Of a stretch of DNA of 64,000 bases, positions 1 to 9,374 are shown piece by piece; the stretch's first letter is position 1; every line of letters begins with the position of its first letter. The stretch spans positions 1,984,001-2,048,000 of the forward strand of contig JAUKUA010000002.1 of NCBI GenBank assembly GCA_030549175.1, given 5' to 3'. The translations under genes and the position numbers were made by a program. This stretch comes from Lasiosphaeris hirsuta. Taxonomy: Eukaryota; Ascomycota; Sordariomycetes; Sordariales; Lasiosphaeriaceae. The notes under the pieces were generated by a model. The model had not been told where the DNA came from. It did no database searches and saw only the letters and a program-made list of their open reading frames with translations.

Positions 1-506
1 AATTCCCCCGTCTTCTGCAGACCGGACCCCAGAAAAATAAGCATGAATTGCGCAATCGCAGCGACGCGGCCCAGAGACAAGCCAGACAATGGTAGAAATA
101 TGCCGAAACCTGTCGGCGCTGGTGCGTGTTCCGACGACGACCCCAAGGCCGTATGGGGTCGGAGCGTGTGCCGGCCGCTGGCCTAACCCCGATCAATCCT
201 CACATCTGCCAGATAAAGAATGCGCCACGCCGGTTACCCCTTTGCCCCTCTCCGCGAACTCCAGCGGCACCCAATTGGCCAGCATCACTGCAGAATCTCT
301 CTCACGTCTAAGACTCTCGCACCCAGCCTGGCGTTTACATACTCCATCACGCCCATCACGGAGTATCTCAATTCTCGTGCCTGCCTTAAAAGGTCTGGAG
401 ATACCGGGCCCGCATCTTAACCCCATCCTCCACCGCCCGCACCCGAAAAGCTTCGGTTCACCGGAGCCTTATTTGACGGCATCGCGGCAATCTCTGCCAC
501 TTTACG

Positions 507-582
507 CCCAGCACACGCCCGGCACACACCCAGCACACGCCCAGCACACGTCCAGCACACGCCCAGCACACGCGCCCAGCAC
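507..582. repeat. 11-bp-class minisatellite (CAGCACACGCC)
   Basis: About seven imperfect copies of an 11-base unit related to cagcacacgcc run in tandem. No coding function is apparent. Confidence 0.8.
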
Positions 583-1383
583 CTGCAGTGCACTGCGCAC
601 GGGGGCATCATTACCAAACACGTGATTATTTCCCATTCCTTCTCGTGAAGGTCATTAGCAAGAGCGAGCGTCTGGCATCGAGCTGCCCTGTTTGTCCATT
701 GCCCACGTTGCGATCTCTTCTTGTCCCATTCGCCCATCGACCATTGCCAAGGGCCTTAGCGGCGCCAAGTGCTCGCCTTGTTGATGTGAGCTTGGCGGCC
801 ACGAAAACGTGTTGCCTACTTGAACCCTGATTCAACGTTGGTGCTCCAAAATCTCGACCTCATCTCTCAGGCTTCAGGTCATCGAGTCCGAATACATAAG
901 CCAAGGGCTTGGTTGCATGGTTTATTGGTATTCCAAAATCCTCCCTTCCCTGATCTAGCACTGACGGCCGTCCCAGATTCTTAGCTCCTGCCTTCACACT
1001 GGGCACAACCTCAGCACCCACCATCAGAAGTTCCTGCCCTCCGCTCGTAGTGTTTGAGCAGCTGAACGCACCCTCGCTTGCTCGTCTCCAATCATTTCGA
1101 ACTGCCACACCTCGGTCGATGGCCTACGAATCGACATGGAATTCCACCAGCGGTGCCCGTTTGGGATGCCTACCCGGGAATGCTGTCAACATAACCACAC
1201 ACGCACATTCCAAGCTCAGGGGCTCTGAAGCTCCGCAGGATTCGTGAGCCATGGTTGGCGCCGAACTCTATTGCACTTCCAAAGCGCTGTTTCCGCAGCA
1301 GGACAGTCTGATTGAGACGGTGCTGCTCAAGCTGGACCTGGACTCCTCGACTGATGGGACAAACATGAAGCCGCCATGAGCGG

Positions 1384-1453
1384 GCTGCATTGAGCTGCAT
1401 TGAGCTGCAACGGGCTGCAATGGGCTGCAACGGGCTGCAATGGGCTGCAACGG
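1384..1453. repeat. GGGCTGCAAT/C minisatellite
   Basis: Roughly seven copies of a 10-11-base unit (gggctgcaac / gggctgcaat, with two gagctgcatt variants at the left) stand in tandem, with a 20-base higher period from alternating c/t copies. Confidence 0.8.
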
Positions 1454-1824
1454 GACTGCACACCACCTCACTTGTACATGGAGTAGCAGCACTCTCCGTT
1501 CCCAGCTCCACGCTCCCCGCCCGGCTCCACCTTTGCCAGCCGCTCCCCAAGACTCAGCATCCCAGTTCTCCGCCAAGACTCGAGACTAGGAAGCGCAGGA
1601 GCACACACTGAAGGAGCACACATTCCCTTGCTAGGCTGCGCGATGCTGGCGAGAGAAAGTGCGCCCACGTGTGCCATAGCCCGGCTTGAGGCTGCCGACC
1701 TGCTTTCCTGCCCGTTGCCCATAAATAGGAAGACGTGCCGACCCGACCGTGCATCCTGGCTGTTTCCGCCAGACGCAAACGCTGCAGCTCTCCTCAGCAA
1801 CGTCAAGTTGTTGCCACCGCAAAC

Positions 1825-3689
1825 ATGCCCACGCTCCACCAGTTCGACTACCTCTTCGCCATCGGCACCATCTTTGCCGCTCTGGATGCCTGGAATATCG
1901 GCGCCAACGATGTGGCCAACAGCTGGGCGACCAGTGTGGGTTCGCAGTCGGTCACGTACCTGCAGGCCATGACTCTGGGGAGCATCATGGAGTTCTCGGG
2001 AGCCTTGGGCGTCGGCGCCCGTGTGGCCGACACCATCCGGACCAAGGTTGTCAACACCTCCCTCTTTGTTAAGGACCCCGGTATGTTGATGCTTGGCATG
2101 GTCTGCGCTGTCACGGCTTCGTCCATCTACCTCACCATCGCCACCCGTATTGGCCTACCCGTCAGCACGACGCACAGCATCATGGGCGGTGTCATCGGTA
2201 TGGGAGTTGCTGCTGTTGGCGTTGATGGTGTCCAATGGGTTGGGACCGGGTCCGGCGTTAATGCCATCAATGCCGGCGTGGTACAAGTATTTTTGGCCTG
2301 GATTATCGCGCCCGTGAGTACCCAGCTCCCCCCTGTGCCCCATCATTACTAGGTAGCAGGTCACTGACTTTTAGCCAGGGCCTTTCGGGTGCGTTCGCAT
2401 CAATTATCTTCTTGGTCACCAAGTACGGCGTTTTGCTGCGCCAGAATCCCGTCTGGAAAGCATTCTTCCTTGTGCCCGTCTACTTCGGCATCACCGCATC
2501 GCTACTCACGATGCTACTCCTATGGAAGGGCGGTTCCTACACCATTACGCTCACAGACCCGCAAGTTGCTGGTGTCATCATTGGTGCTGGTGCTGGTTGG
2601 GCGCTTCTCATCTCAGCTACCCTTCTTCCATGGCTCTACCGCGTCGTCATTTGCAACGACTGGAAGCTGCGCTGGTGGCACATCCCCCTCGGCCCTCTCC
2701 TCCTGCGCCGAGGCGAGGTGACGCCGCCCCCCGGAGATGCCGATCATAGCATCAAGGACTATTATGAGGGCCATCTCACCAAGGAACAGCTTGAAGCTCG
2801 CCGCGCGGCCGAGAGCGGCGATGTTGAGGTTGTTGGCCAGAGCGCAACCGAGAAGTCAACTCCTGCAGCCGAGACGTCGGATGCCTCCGAGACCGGCGAG
2901 CCTTCGGCAAACCCCAAACATAAGAGCCTCGTTGGCCCCAAGCCTGAGGGTGCTTGGTACACCAGTGCCGTGTTGTTTTGGTACGTCAAGTGGGCTATCC
3001 TGCGTGGTGTCGACCAGGATGTTGTCCACCTACAGAACCGGAAGGATATCCTTTCCGGCGACGTAGAGGAGCTTCACGCCCATGCGGCTCACTACGACAA
3101 CAAGACCGAATACATGTATAGCTTCCTACAAGTCATGACGGCCGCCACGGCCTCGTTCACACACGGTGCCAACGATATTTCCAACGCCATTGGCCCATAC
3201 GCCACCATCTACCAAGTCTGGCAATCCGGCGCGGTTCCCCCGAAGGATAAGTCCGAGGTTCCCATCTGGATTCTGGTGTTTGGTGGTGCCTGTCTCGTAA
3301 TCGGCCTCTGGACTTACGGCTACAACATCATGAAGAACTTGGGCAATCGCATCACATTGCACTCACCGTCGCGTGGTTTCTCCATGGAGCTTGGCTCTGC
3401 CATCACTGTCATTCTTGCAACGCGTCTCAAGTTGGTAAGTTGGATGGTTATTAGGTACTACTTATTTGATCCTTGACTGATGGTCCTTTAGCCAATTTCG
3501 ACGACTCAATGCATCACGGGAGCGACTGTCGGTGTAGGCTTGTGCAGCGGAACTTGGCGAACTATCAACTGGCGAATGGTTGCGTGGATTTACTCCGGTT
3601 GGATCATTACGCTGCCCTCGACTGCTATTCTCAGTGGATGCCTGTTTGGAATCATCAGTTCAGCACCAAAGTGGAGCTCAACTGCTTGA
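1825..3689 (+). CDS. pho-4: phosphate permease, PHO-4/Pho89 (PiT) family
   Basis: High-affinity sodium-type phosphate symporter of the plasma membrane (PiT family, Neurospora PHO-4 / yeast Pho89). Three exons: 1825-2313, 2379-3434 and 3492-3689, with GT-AG introns; the product is 580 residues, the usual family length. The two PiT signature repeats are present: GANDVANSWATSV near residue 27 and HGANDISNAIGPY in the C-terminal half. Hydrophobic segments flank a hydrophilic central loop (about residues 270-370), as in the family. The second intron is supported because exon 3 continues the membrane segment and ends in a stop after ..PKWSSTA. The ATG at 1825 was chosen because the protein begins with the conserved HQFDYLFAIGTIFAALDAWN stretch. 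A family role in phosphate starvation is known; no regulatory site was identified here. Confidence 0.93.
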
Positions 3690-4034
3690 GGTTGGCTTTC
3701 GAGGTGGCATGCCAGCCAGGTAAGGTATGTTGAAGAGTTCGCTTTGTGGACAACACACAGGAGAGGCATAGCGGGATCGTAAAGGCGGAACGTTGTCATT
3801 TCCAGAGTTCTTTGGTTACCCATTAACACTCCTTTTCTACCTTTATTACCTTTTATCCTATATTATTACCTTTTATCCATTGTTCGCATCAGTAGCGGCG
3901 GAGAACTTGAGCCGTGATTGTGAGAAAAAAGATTCCCCGTGATGGACATGGGAAAGGCGTTTCCAATGGCATAAATACATTCTTATTGTACTTTGGCAGA
4001 ATGTTACAAAGTGGGCCGTCCTCTTCTCGGAATT

Positions 4035-4589
4035 TCATTTGAGCCCAATTCGGACCATCACACACCTCCCGCCATGAACCGCAGCCGCCTCCCCTCCTTC
4101 CCACTCCCCCTCCTTCTCCACTACCTCCCTATGCTCCTTCATCTCCTCCCGATCGGGATCCATAACCTCAAACCCCCTCCGCCGGTAGAACCGCTCATTC
4201 CAGGGCACATCCCGATACGTCGTCAACGACACCGCCGCGAACCCCTCCCGCCTCGCCTGGTCCTCGACAACACCCAGCAGTCCCGTCGCGACCCCGCGTC
4301 GCTGGAAGTCGGCGTGGACTTACATCTCGGCGATGTAGAGGTAGCGCGAGTCCTTGGGCGCGGCGCAGACGAAGCCGATGAGATGATCGGGATGCAAGGT
4401 CGTGGTGGCTACCCAGACGTGGTGGGAGGCTTGGCAGAGCGCGAGGGTGGATAGGGGAAGGGGAGGGGAGGTGGCGATCCAGGCGAGAGCGGGGATGGTG
4501 GTGAAAAGGGAGGCGGGGGAGGTTTCGATGGTGCCCAGGAGGGGTAAGTCCGAGGGGCAAGCTGGGCGGGTGGTTATCGTGGGGATCAT
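4035..4589 (-). pseudogene. GNAT N-acetyltransferase interrupted by an in-frame stop
   Basis: Reading leftward from the ATG at 4589, the frame encodes a GNAT-like protein. It runs to ..YLYIAEM, meets TAA at 4320-4322, and continues in the same frame with VHADFQRRGVATGLL, the conserved acetyl-CoA-binding motif A (Q/RxxGxG/A). It then reaches NERFYRRRGFEVMD, a typical GNAT end, and stops at 4035. The stop therefore sits inside the most conserved part of the fold. A GTAAGT overlaps the stop, but the nearest acceptors would give an intron of about 22 nt, too short to be credible. A single C-to-T change (CAA to TAA) would explain it. Substrate unknown. The roughly 345 bases between the permease stop and this gene hold nothing recognisable. 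Confidence 0.75.
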
Positions 4590-5077
4590 GGAGGTGGCGG
4601 GGAGGTGAGGGTTGCTTTGTTCTTGTTTGATGGTCTTTGTATCGGTGGTGTGGTTTGTGTAGGACAATAAAGCTGTTCAGGCGTTGTTCATCTTTGGTCG
4701 GTCTGACTCATCAATATTAGATTGAGCGTTCGGGATCATGCATGACAATTGAAGTTATTGACAGGAAAAACATAGGGTGATACTGTTGTTATTATCACAA
4801 CGTAAACAACCCCTCACGATTAGTAGCACAGGCACATTCGGCGATTATAGCAAAGTCAAGGTCATAATTGGATGTATTCTAATTGTGGGGAAGGAAATTC
4901 AGTCAATTTACTTGCTTACCTACCTCGTTCTAAACTTGAGGAAAATTCTCAGTCTGAAGTGCTCAAGTTCGTCGTGTAGTCTTCTTCGCCTACCTATCAC
5001 CTAGTTAGGCCTGGTAATAGGTTGTCTGAGCTGTTACTCAGTTTTTCTTTGGCCGAAGGGCTAGTTATTTCTTACCT
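4590..5077. other. AT-richer spacer
   Basis: No gene or RNA was recognised. The stretch is more AT-rich than its surroundings and includes the promoter side of the GNAT relic and the 3' side of the repeat protein. Confidence 0.5.
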
Positions 5078-5911
5078 TCAAAGTTCGGGGCCTGCCTCAG
5101 CGAAGCCGTTATCGAGACCGGCCTCAGGGTAAAGAAAGGAAGTGACATCGCCGTAGTCGTAGTCGTACTCACTGGCTAGACTGGACTTATCGCAATCGTC
5201 GTCACTAGGGCTGGCCCCAGCGTGGCCGTAGTAGGCGACGCCGGAATCAGCGTGACTGGGACCGGCAACAGCATAGCTATAGTCGGGGTCAGTATTCGCG
5301 TGACTGGGGCCGGCGACAGCATAGCCATAGTTAGGGTCAGCATTAGCGTGACTGGGGCCGGCGACAGCATAGCCATAGTTAGGGTCAGCATTAGCGTGAC
5401 TGGGGCCGGCGACAGCATAACCGGGGCCTGCTCCATCATTCGGGCTCGCTGCGGCACCCTGAGCCTCGGGTTGTGCTTGAGGCACAGCGCCAGGAATCAG
5501 GCTTCTCAGCTCCCTCGGCCTGGCGAGCAGTTCCTCGTCTCCGGAGAGGACTGTGTTCACGTTGTCCTCGGTTACACGTCCCTTCTTGGCCAATCGCGTG
5601 GCTTGGAGTGTCTGCACAACTCCACAACGATTCTCCGGGTGCTGGATAGTGTCAGTGACAGTGTCGTGAGTGGTAGCGGAGGCGTCCTTCCAAGCAAAGC
5701 TCAGCCCATGTCTCACACCATCCTCGACTGCCAGCTCGAACATCCGTTTGAGTTTGTCATGACCAATAATGACACCTGTCGGTTGCCAGCCCTCCGAGGT
5801 ATGGAGTTCGTGTAGCTCGGCATTGAACTCGGGCCCAAACTGAAATTGACCAAAGCCTTGCGGCAGAGCACGGCTGTTGTTGTTGTTGTTGTTGTTGCCG
5901 TTATCAGCCAT
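5078..5911 (-). CDS. hypothetical protein with 16-residue GYAVAGPSHANADPNY repeats
   Basis: Unrecognised 277-residue intronless protein. It starts with MADNG followed by a run of seven Asn, then a region of about 120 residues with mixed composition. There follow about four 16-residue repeats of the type GYAVAGPSHANADPNY (about residues 155-220) and an acidic, Tyr/Asp-rich tail (SEYDYDYGD). No signal peptide or membrane segment is seen. The two central repeat units are identical at DNA level, so the array has recently changed copy number. A TATA-like tatatataatg lies about 140 bases upstream of the ATG (plus-strand 6052-6062), which favours a real gene. Function cannot be assigned. Confidence 0.6.
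   Translation of the reverse strand: MADNGNNNNNNNSRALPQGFGQFQFGPEFNAELHELHTSEGWQPTGVIIGHDKLKRMFELAVEDGVRHGLSFAWKDASATTHDTVTDTIQHPENRCGVVQTLQATRLAKKGRVTEDNVNTVLSGDEELLARPRELRSLIPGAVPQAQPEAQGAAASPNDGAGPGYAVAGPSHANADPNYGYAVAGPSHANADPNYGYAVAGPSHANTDPDYSYAVAGPSHADSGVAYYGHAGASPSDDDCDKSSLASEYDYDYGDVTSFLYPEAGLDNGFAEAGPEL
5255..5420. repeat. 48-bp in-frame tandem repeat
   Basis: Units at 5255-5302, 5303-5350 and 5351-5398, plus a partial fourth. The second and third are identical over 48 bases; the first carries several substitutions. They encode the protein repeat in the gene on the minus strand. Confidence 0.9.
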
Positions 5912-7230
5912 GATTGCTTTTTTCTGTGAAGAGTTTTTGTTCTCGGTACCTTTATGTTGAGATACGAGTGAGGTGATGACTTGTTGAGGCGAGTTGGTGT
6001 GATGGAAAGATAACCCGACAAGGTATGTATATGATGGAGGTTACGGGTTCCATTATATATATTGGTATTATCCCCAAGCGGAATACATCTCTTGTGTGTT
6101 AAGAGTTGTCAAGTTCAGTTTCTGAGTGACTGTGCGAATCTGAACTTGAACAGTGTAGCTCAGTAAATCCAACTTTGAACCATGGGCATGTGTCATGATT
6201 GTTATTGTATGGCCAATATGAGCCTGAGGCAGCCATCCCAAAATATCTACCTTGGGTGCCCTCGGTACCAATGATATGACAGGTTTGAGCTGGACGGGTC
6301 CCAGCAAGAGACCCCCTCAAGAAAAGCACGACTGCCAGTGTCACGGTGGAGCAGGACTTAATGAGAGAGAGGGTTAGGGTTTAAACATTATCAAAGTGGG
6401 GCAGGGAAATTTGCAGTTGCGCACAGACCATACAATTTGCCTATATATTCTCCTAACCCCTCCCCCTCTTCCACCTTTTCTCTTTTTCTTTTCTTCATAC
6501 TTACCTTGATCGACTGCGCGGAGATCATGAAAACTGCACAGTATAACGGGGAGCCTGCATTGCACATCGTGGTGCTTGCCGTTATGAATTGTCCTTCGGG
6601 GCCGTTCCGGTCGGAATTTTTGATACCCAACCGATTTTTTTTTTCACTGTGTGCACCGCTACAAGCGGTGCCATAGAGAAGAAGTTCTCGTTCCGGTTGT
6701 TGTGTTTGCCTAAATGTGCGATTTCCATACTCGGTTGACATTCTTTTACTACACTACAGTGTCAGGAGGTCCTTGCGAAAGGCACTTCAATCACTGAGCT
6801 CGCTTCCAACCTTGATGCCTAAAATTGCAGCGAGGTGTTAGGGGTTGGGGTTCTCGTGCGACGAATCTTGAATTTTGGCTTCGACATCATCCCCTTGGTG
6901 GGGACTAAAATTGCAGTACGAGGTTGCATGATGGGGCAAACACTTGCACAATAAATACATCCATCAATCAATCAATCGAGGTTGCACAATCTACGGAGAG
7001 ACCTGGATGCCCTTTTATAGGGCCCAAGTTGCAGTGACAACCTAGTTGCACACCAACATGCAGCCTGACGAACTTTCCATTGGCCAATGCCTTTAACATC
7101 GTGCCCTTTGTGAGGGCTAAAATTGCAGTGGATGGAGGTTTTTACTAGTGGCTTGCATGGACAAACATAAGCTTCGGATGGTGGCTTTAATGACATGCCC
7201 ATTGTGAGGGTTAAAATTGCAGTGCAAAAA
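5912..7230. other. non-coding stretch with degenerate repeats
   Basis: No gene recognised. The left end is the promoter of the repeat-protein gene, with a TATA-like element. The right part holds a family of degenerate repeats, listed separately, that runs directly into the oxygenase fragment. Confidence 0.5.
6823..7225 (+). repeat. degenerate direct repeats ending in (G)GGNTAAAATTGCAGT
   Basis: Copies of a segment of roughly 90-125 bases end in a shared core near 6823, 6907, 7030, 7126 and 7217. The best match among them is 'tgcccwttgtgagggytaaaattgcagtg'. The last copy ends at the bases just before the ATG of the oxygenase fragment. The spacing is uneven and the units are diverged. Origin unknown. 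Confidence 0.6.
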
Positions 7231-7929
7231 ATGCTGCCTCTGTACAAGACTATCTACGACCTGGTGAATAACAAGGGGCTCTGGGCCGAAGGTGAGCAGG
7301 CATCAAAACTACACACTCCTTGACAGTAACAATTTGAAGTGCTGACTCTTTCTCAGGTGGTCTGATCGGCTACAACTGCAGCCATGTGTATCCCCACACA
7401 GCCAAGAAGCGGATCAACATCACCGCCCCGGACAACCTCAAGGGCGTTGACATGCTGATGTTTGAGGTATTCTCATCAATGGGGCTGGGCGTTCAGTTCC
7501 GGCCGGTCCTCTGCGACCCATTCGATACGAAAGAGGACGATACGGAAGAGGAGACGCCCGTATCCCAGGCCGTCATCGGCGAGACACTCAAGTTGATGTG
7601 GTACGACAACGATAGGGACGAGGAAATGAAGGAAATGTACAATTGGTGGGCTGGAAAGGCGGCGATGACGTACGCGGGGCGCAAGGGTTATATTGACGCC
7701 GGCCGGGTTCTTTGGCTACACGGCTTCGATCACAAGGAGCCTCAGCTCGCGTGGCTCGCTGTAAGTGTATTCGTGATTCCCATCGCACTATCAACGTGTG
7801 CTGTTTGATCTTGGCTGACCCTTTCTCTGCTCTGTTGGCTAGTACGGAAATGAAGCCTCGATTTCGATGGAATGTTCGTCTCTGGCCATGATCGTAAAGG
7901 TGTCTCTAGGTGGCGTAGTGGGCCCCTAG
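7231..7929 (+). pseudogene. C-terminal fragment of a fungal 2OG-Fe(II)-oxygenase-like protein
   Basis: Three exons can be read: 7231-7291, 7357-7760 and 7843-7929. They give 183 residues with LPLYKTIYDLV, LIGYNCSHVYPHT, LKGVDMLMFEVF and YGNEASISMEC in order. As I recall the family, this matches the C-terminal part of large fungal proteins annotated as 2OG-Fe(II) oxygenases. The iron- and oxoglutarate-binding core (HxD...H) should precede this part and is absent; instead the diverged repeats lie immediately upstream. The introns have good GT-AG sites and preserve the frame, so the fragment may be young or may still be expressed. The family assignment comes from memory of motif order, so it is moderate. 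Confidence 0.5.
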
Positions 7930-9374
7930 AGTACTCGCGGTGGCAGGGAGCTTAGCAGTGTCAAGAATTCTGGCGACAAAAAAGAAATCTTGCTAGTATG
8001 AAAGCTCCGGTTATAGCGAGTTAGAGGACTCGGATGAAGGCATGGCTGGGCTGTAAAAGGCAATCTGATCAATGGACATGTCAAGTCTGGCTGGATCGGT
8101 CGATAACAGCTTTCCGTAACAGACACTGTCAACGAAGGCGAATGCAAATCCCATACATATTTAGGAGTAGCGCATACGATCTGATTTCATGTTGACAGTC
8201 CACACATGATGCGAGAGCGTCATTTCGCCACGAGATCGAGCGAAACGCTTCGCTCCAGGGAACGACACGTCGGGTACAGCCTGGCAAGACCTGGGAAAAG
8301 CAATACTCACGACATAGGCAGAAGTCCATTCTCCCAGATTGGCCCACTTGATTAAGTCATCAAACTCCCTAGGCCAAAATACCCTTCCCGTGCTTTCTTT
8401 GGAACACTCGTGTGTTTGGAAGAGCTGGGCCCCTGAACCCCTTTTGGAGGTACCACCCAAGGGTTAGGGTTTGGTGTGATTCTCTTCAACAACATTGTCG
8501 ATGTGAAAGCCCGGCTGTGCTTGCGTTCCCTTGTCGATCAATTGATATCTGGGCATCGGGCCGAATCCCCCGCAACGGCTGGACCCTGATTCCTTGAAAT
8601 CACGAGCAGTGGTTGCTTGCTTCGACGTCAGCCAAGACCGAGCTAAGCCCCTCACTTTCAACGGCACGGCACAGAGCTCTTAGAAGAAAATCTTCAATTG
8701 CGATGCCAAAGTCGTAATCCTTTGGTTGGCAATTGAACAACCATCGATATCTGCAGGTCAGACCAAACGGGGTCGCTGCATCTGCGACATCTGTTTCCAC
8801 TGCGGATATCCCAAAATATCCGACCACTTGGCTGATTGTATACCTGACAAAGATGCCAGGGTATTCGTCGATCTTTTACATAGATTGGAAGGTAGGTGTG
8901 AGTCCGTCCCACATCTGACTGTTCTGCCGGGCTTCAATTTGTCCGTATAAGAGGACAGGCTGGAAAACTTGGAAAAATTCAATCGCAGCGACGAATCCGA
9001 GGGAAACGAGGGTCACACAAGACGCTGCCGTGCCACTGATGGTCGCTTTGCATGTGGCCGTCGATCGTTTCCCCAGTTCAGCCACCGATCACCATGGCAA
9101 GACACGACACAATGCGGTTCCGAAATGCGGGGAGTTGGAACCTTGGCGGCGCCGGGCGGCACGAGGGCGCCAGCCACTTATAAGATGGAAACGTCGAGTT
9201 GATCGAGCGTGGAACTTAAAAAGTCGCCCAGCTTCCCCAAGTTTCACCGGGCCTGGCTGCGTCCCTGCGTTCTACCACTACTCTCGGTGGCAGCCGCTGT
9301 CAATGCGAAAAGCCCATCTCCTGCGACCTGACTCCGAATTACCAAGTGGCCGGACCCCTACAAAGCCTTTGACC
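7930..9374. other. spacer with a possible gene relic on the minus strand
   Basis: No intact gene. The minus strand between 9085 and 8600 reads as one frame with one internal TAA and protein-like composition (see the separate entry). The rest, including the 7930-8460 part, shows no recognisable coding sequence. Confidence 0.4.
8600..9085 (-). pseudogene. possible relic of an unknown coding sequence
   Basis: Frame on the minus strand from about 9085 to 8600: an N-terminal part with hydrophobic residues (LVSLGFVAAIEFFQVF), an in-frame TAA near 8876, then KIDEYPGIFVRYTISQVVGYFG and ending with FGIAIEDFLLRALCRAVES. No ATG opens the frame and the stop cannot be removed by a plausible intron. The composition looks like a real protein, but I do not recognise a family. 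It may be a decayed gene or chance. Confidence 0.25.

Larger units (their letters stand above)
1..1824. other. gene-free left end with two minisatellites
   Basis: No convincing coding region is seen on either strand; the open frames are low-complexity Pro/Ser/Thr or Gln-rich and overlap one another. Two short tandem repeats lie here and are listed separately. The last part (about 1650-1824) is the presumed promoter and leader of the phosphate permease that follows. Confidence 0.6.
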
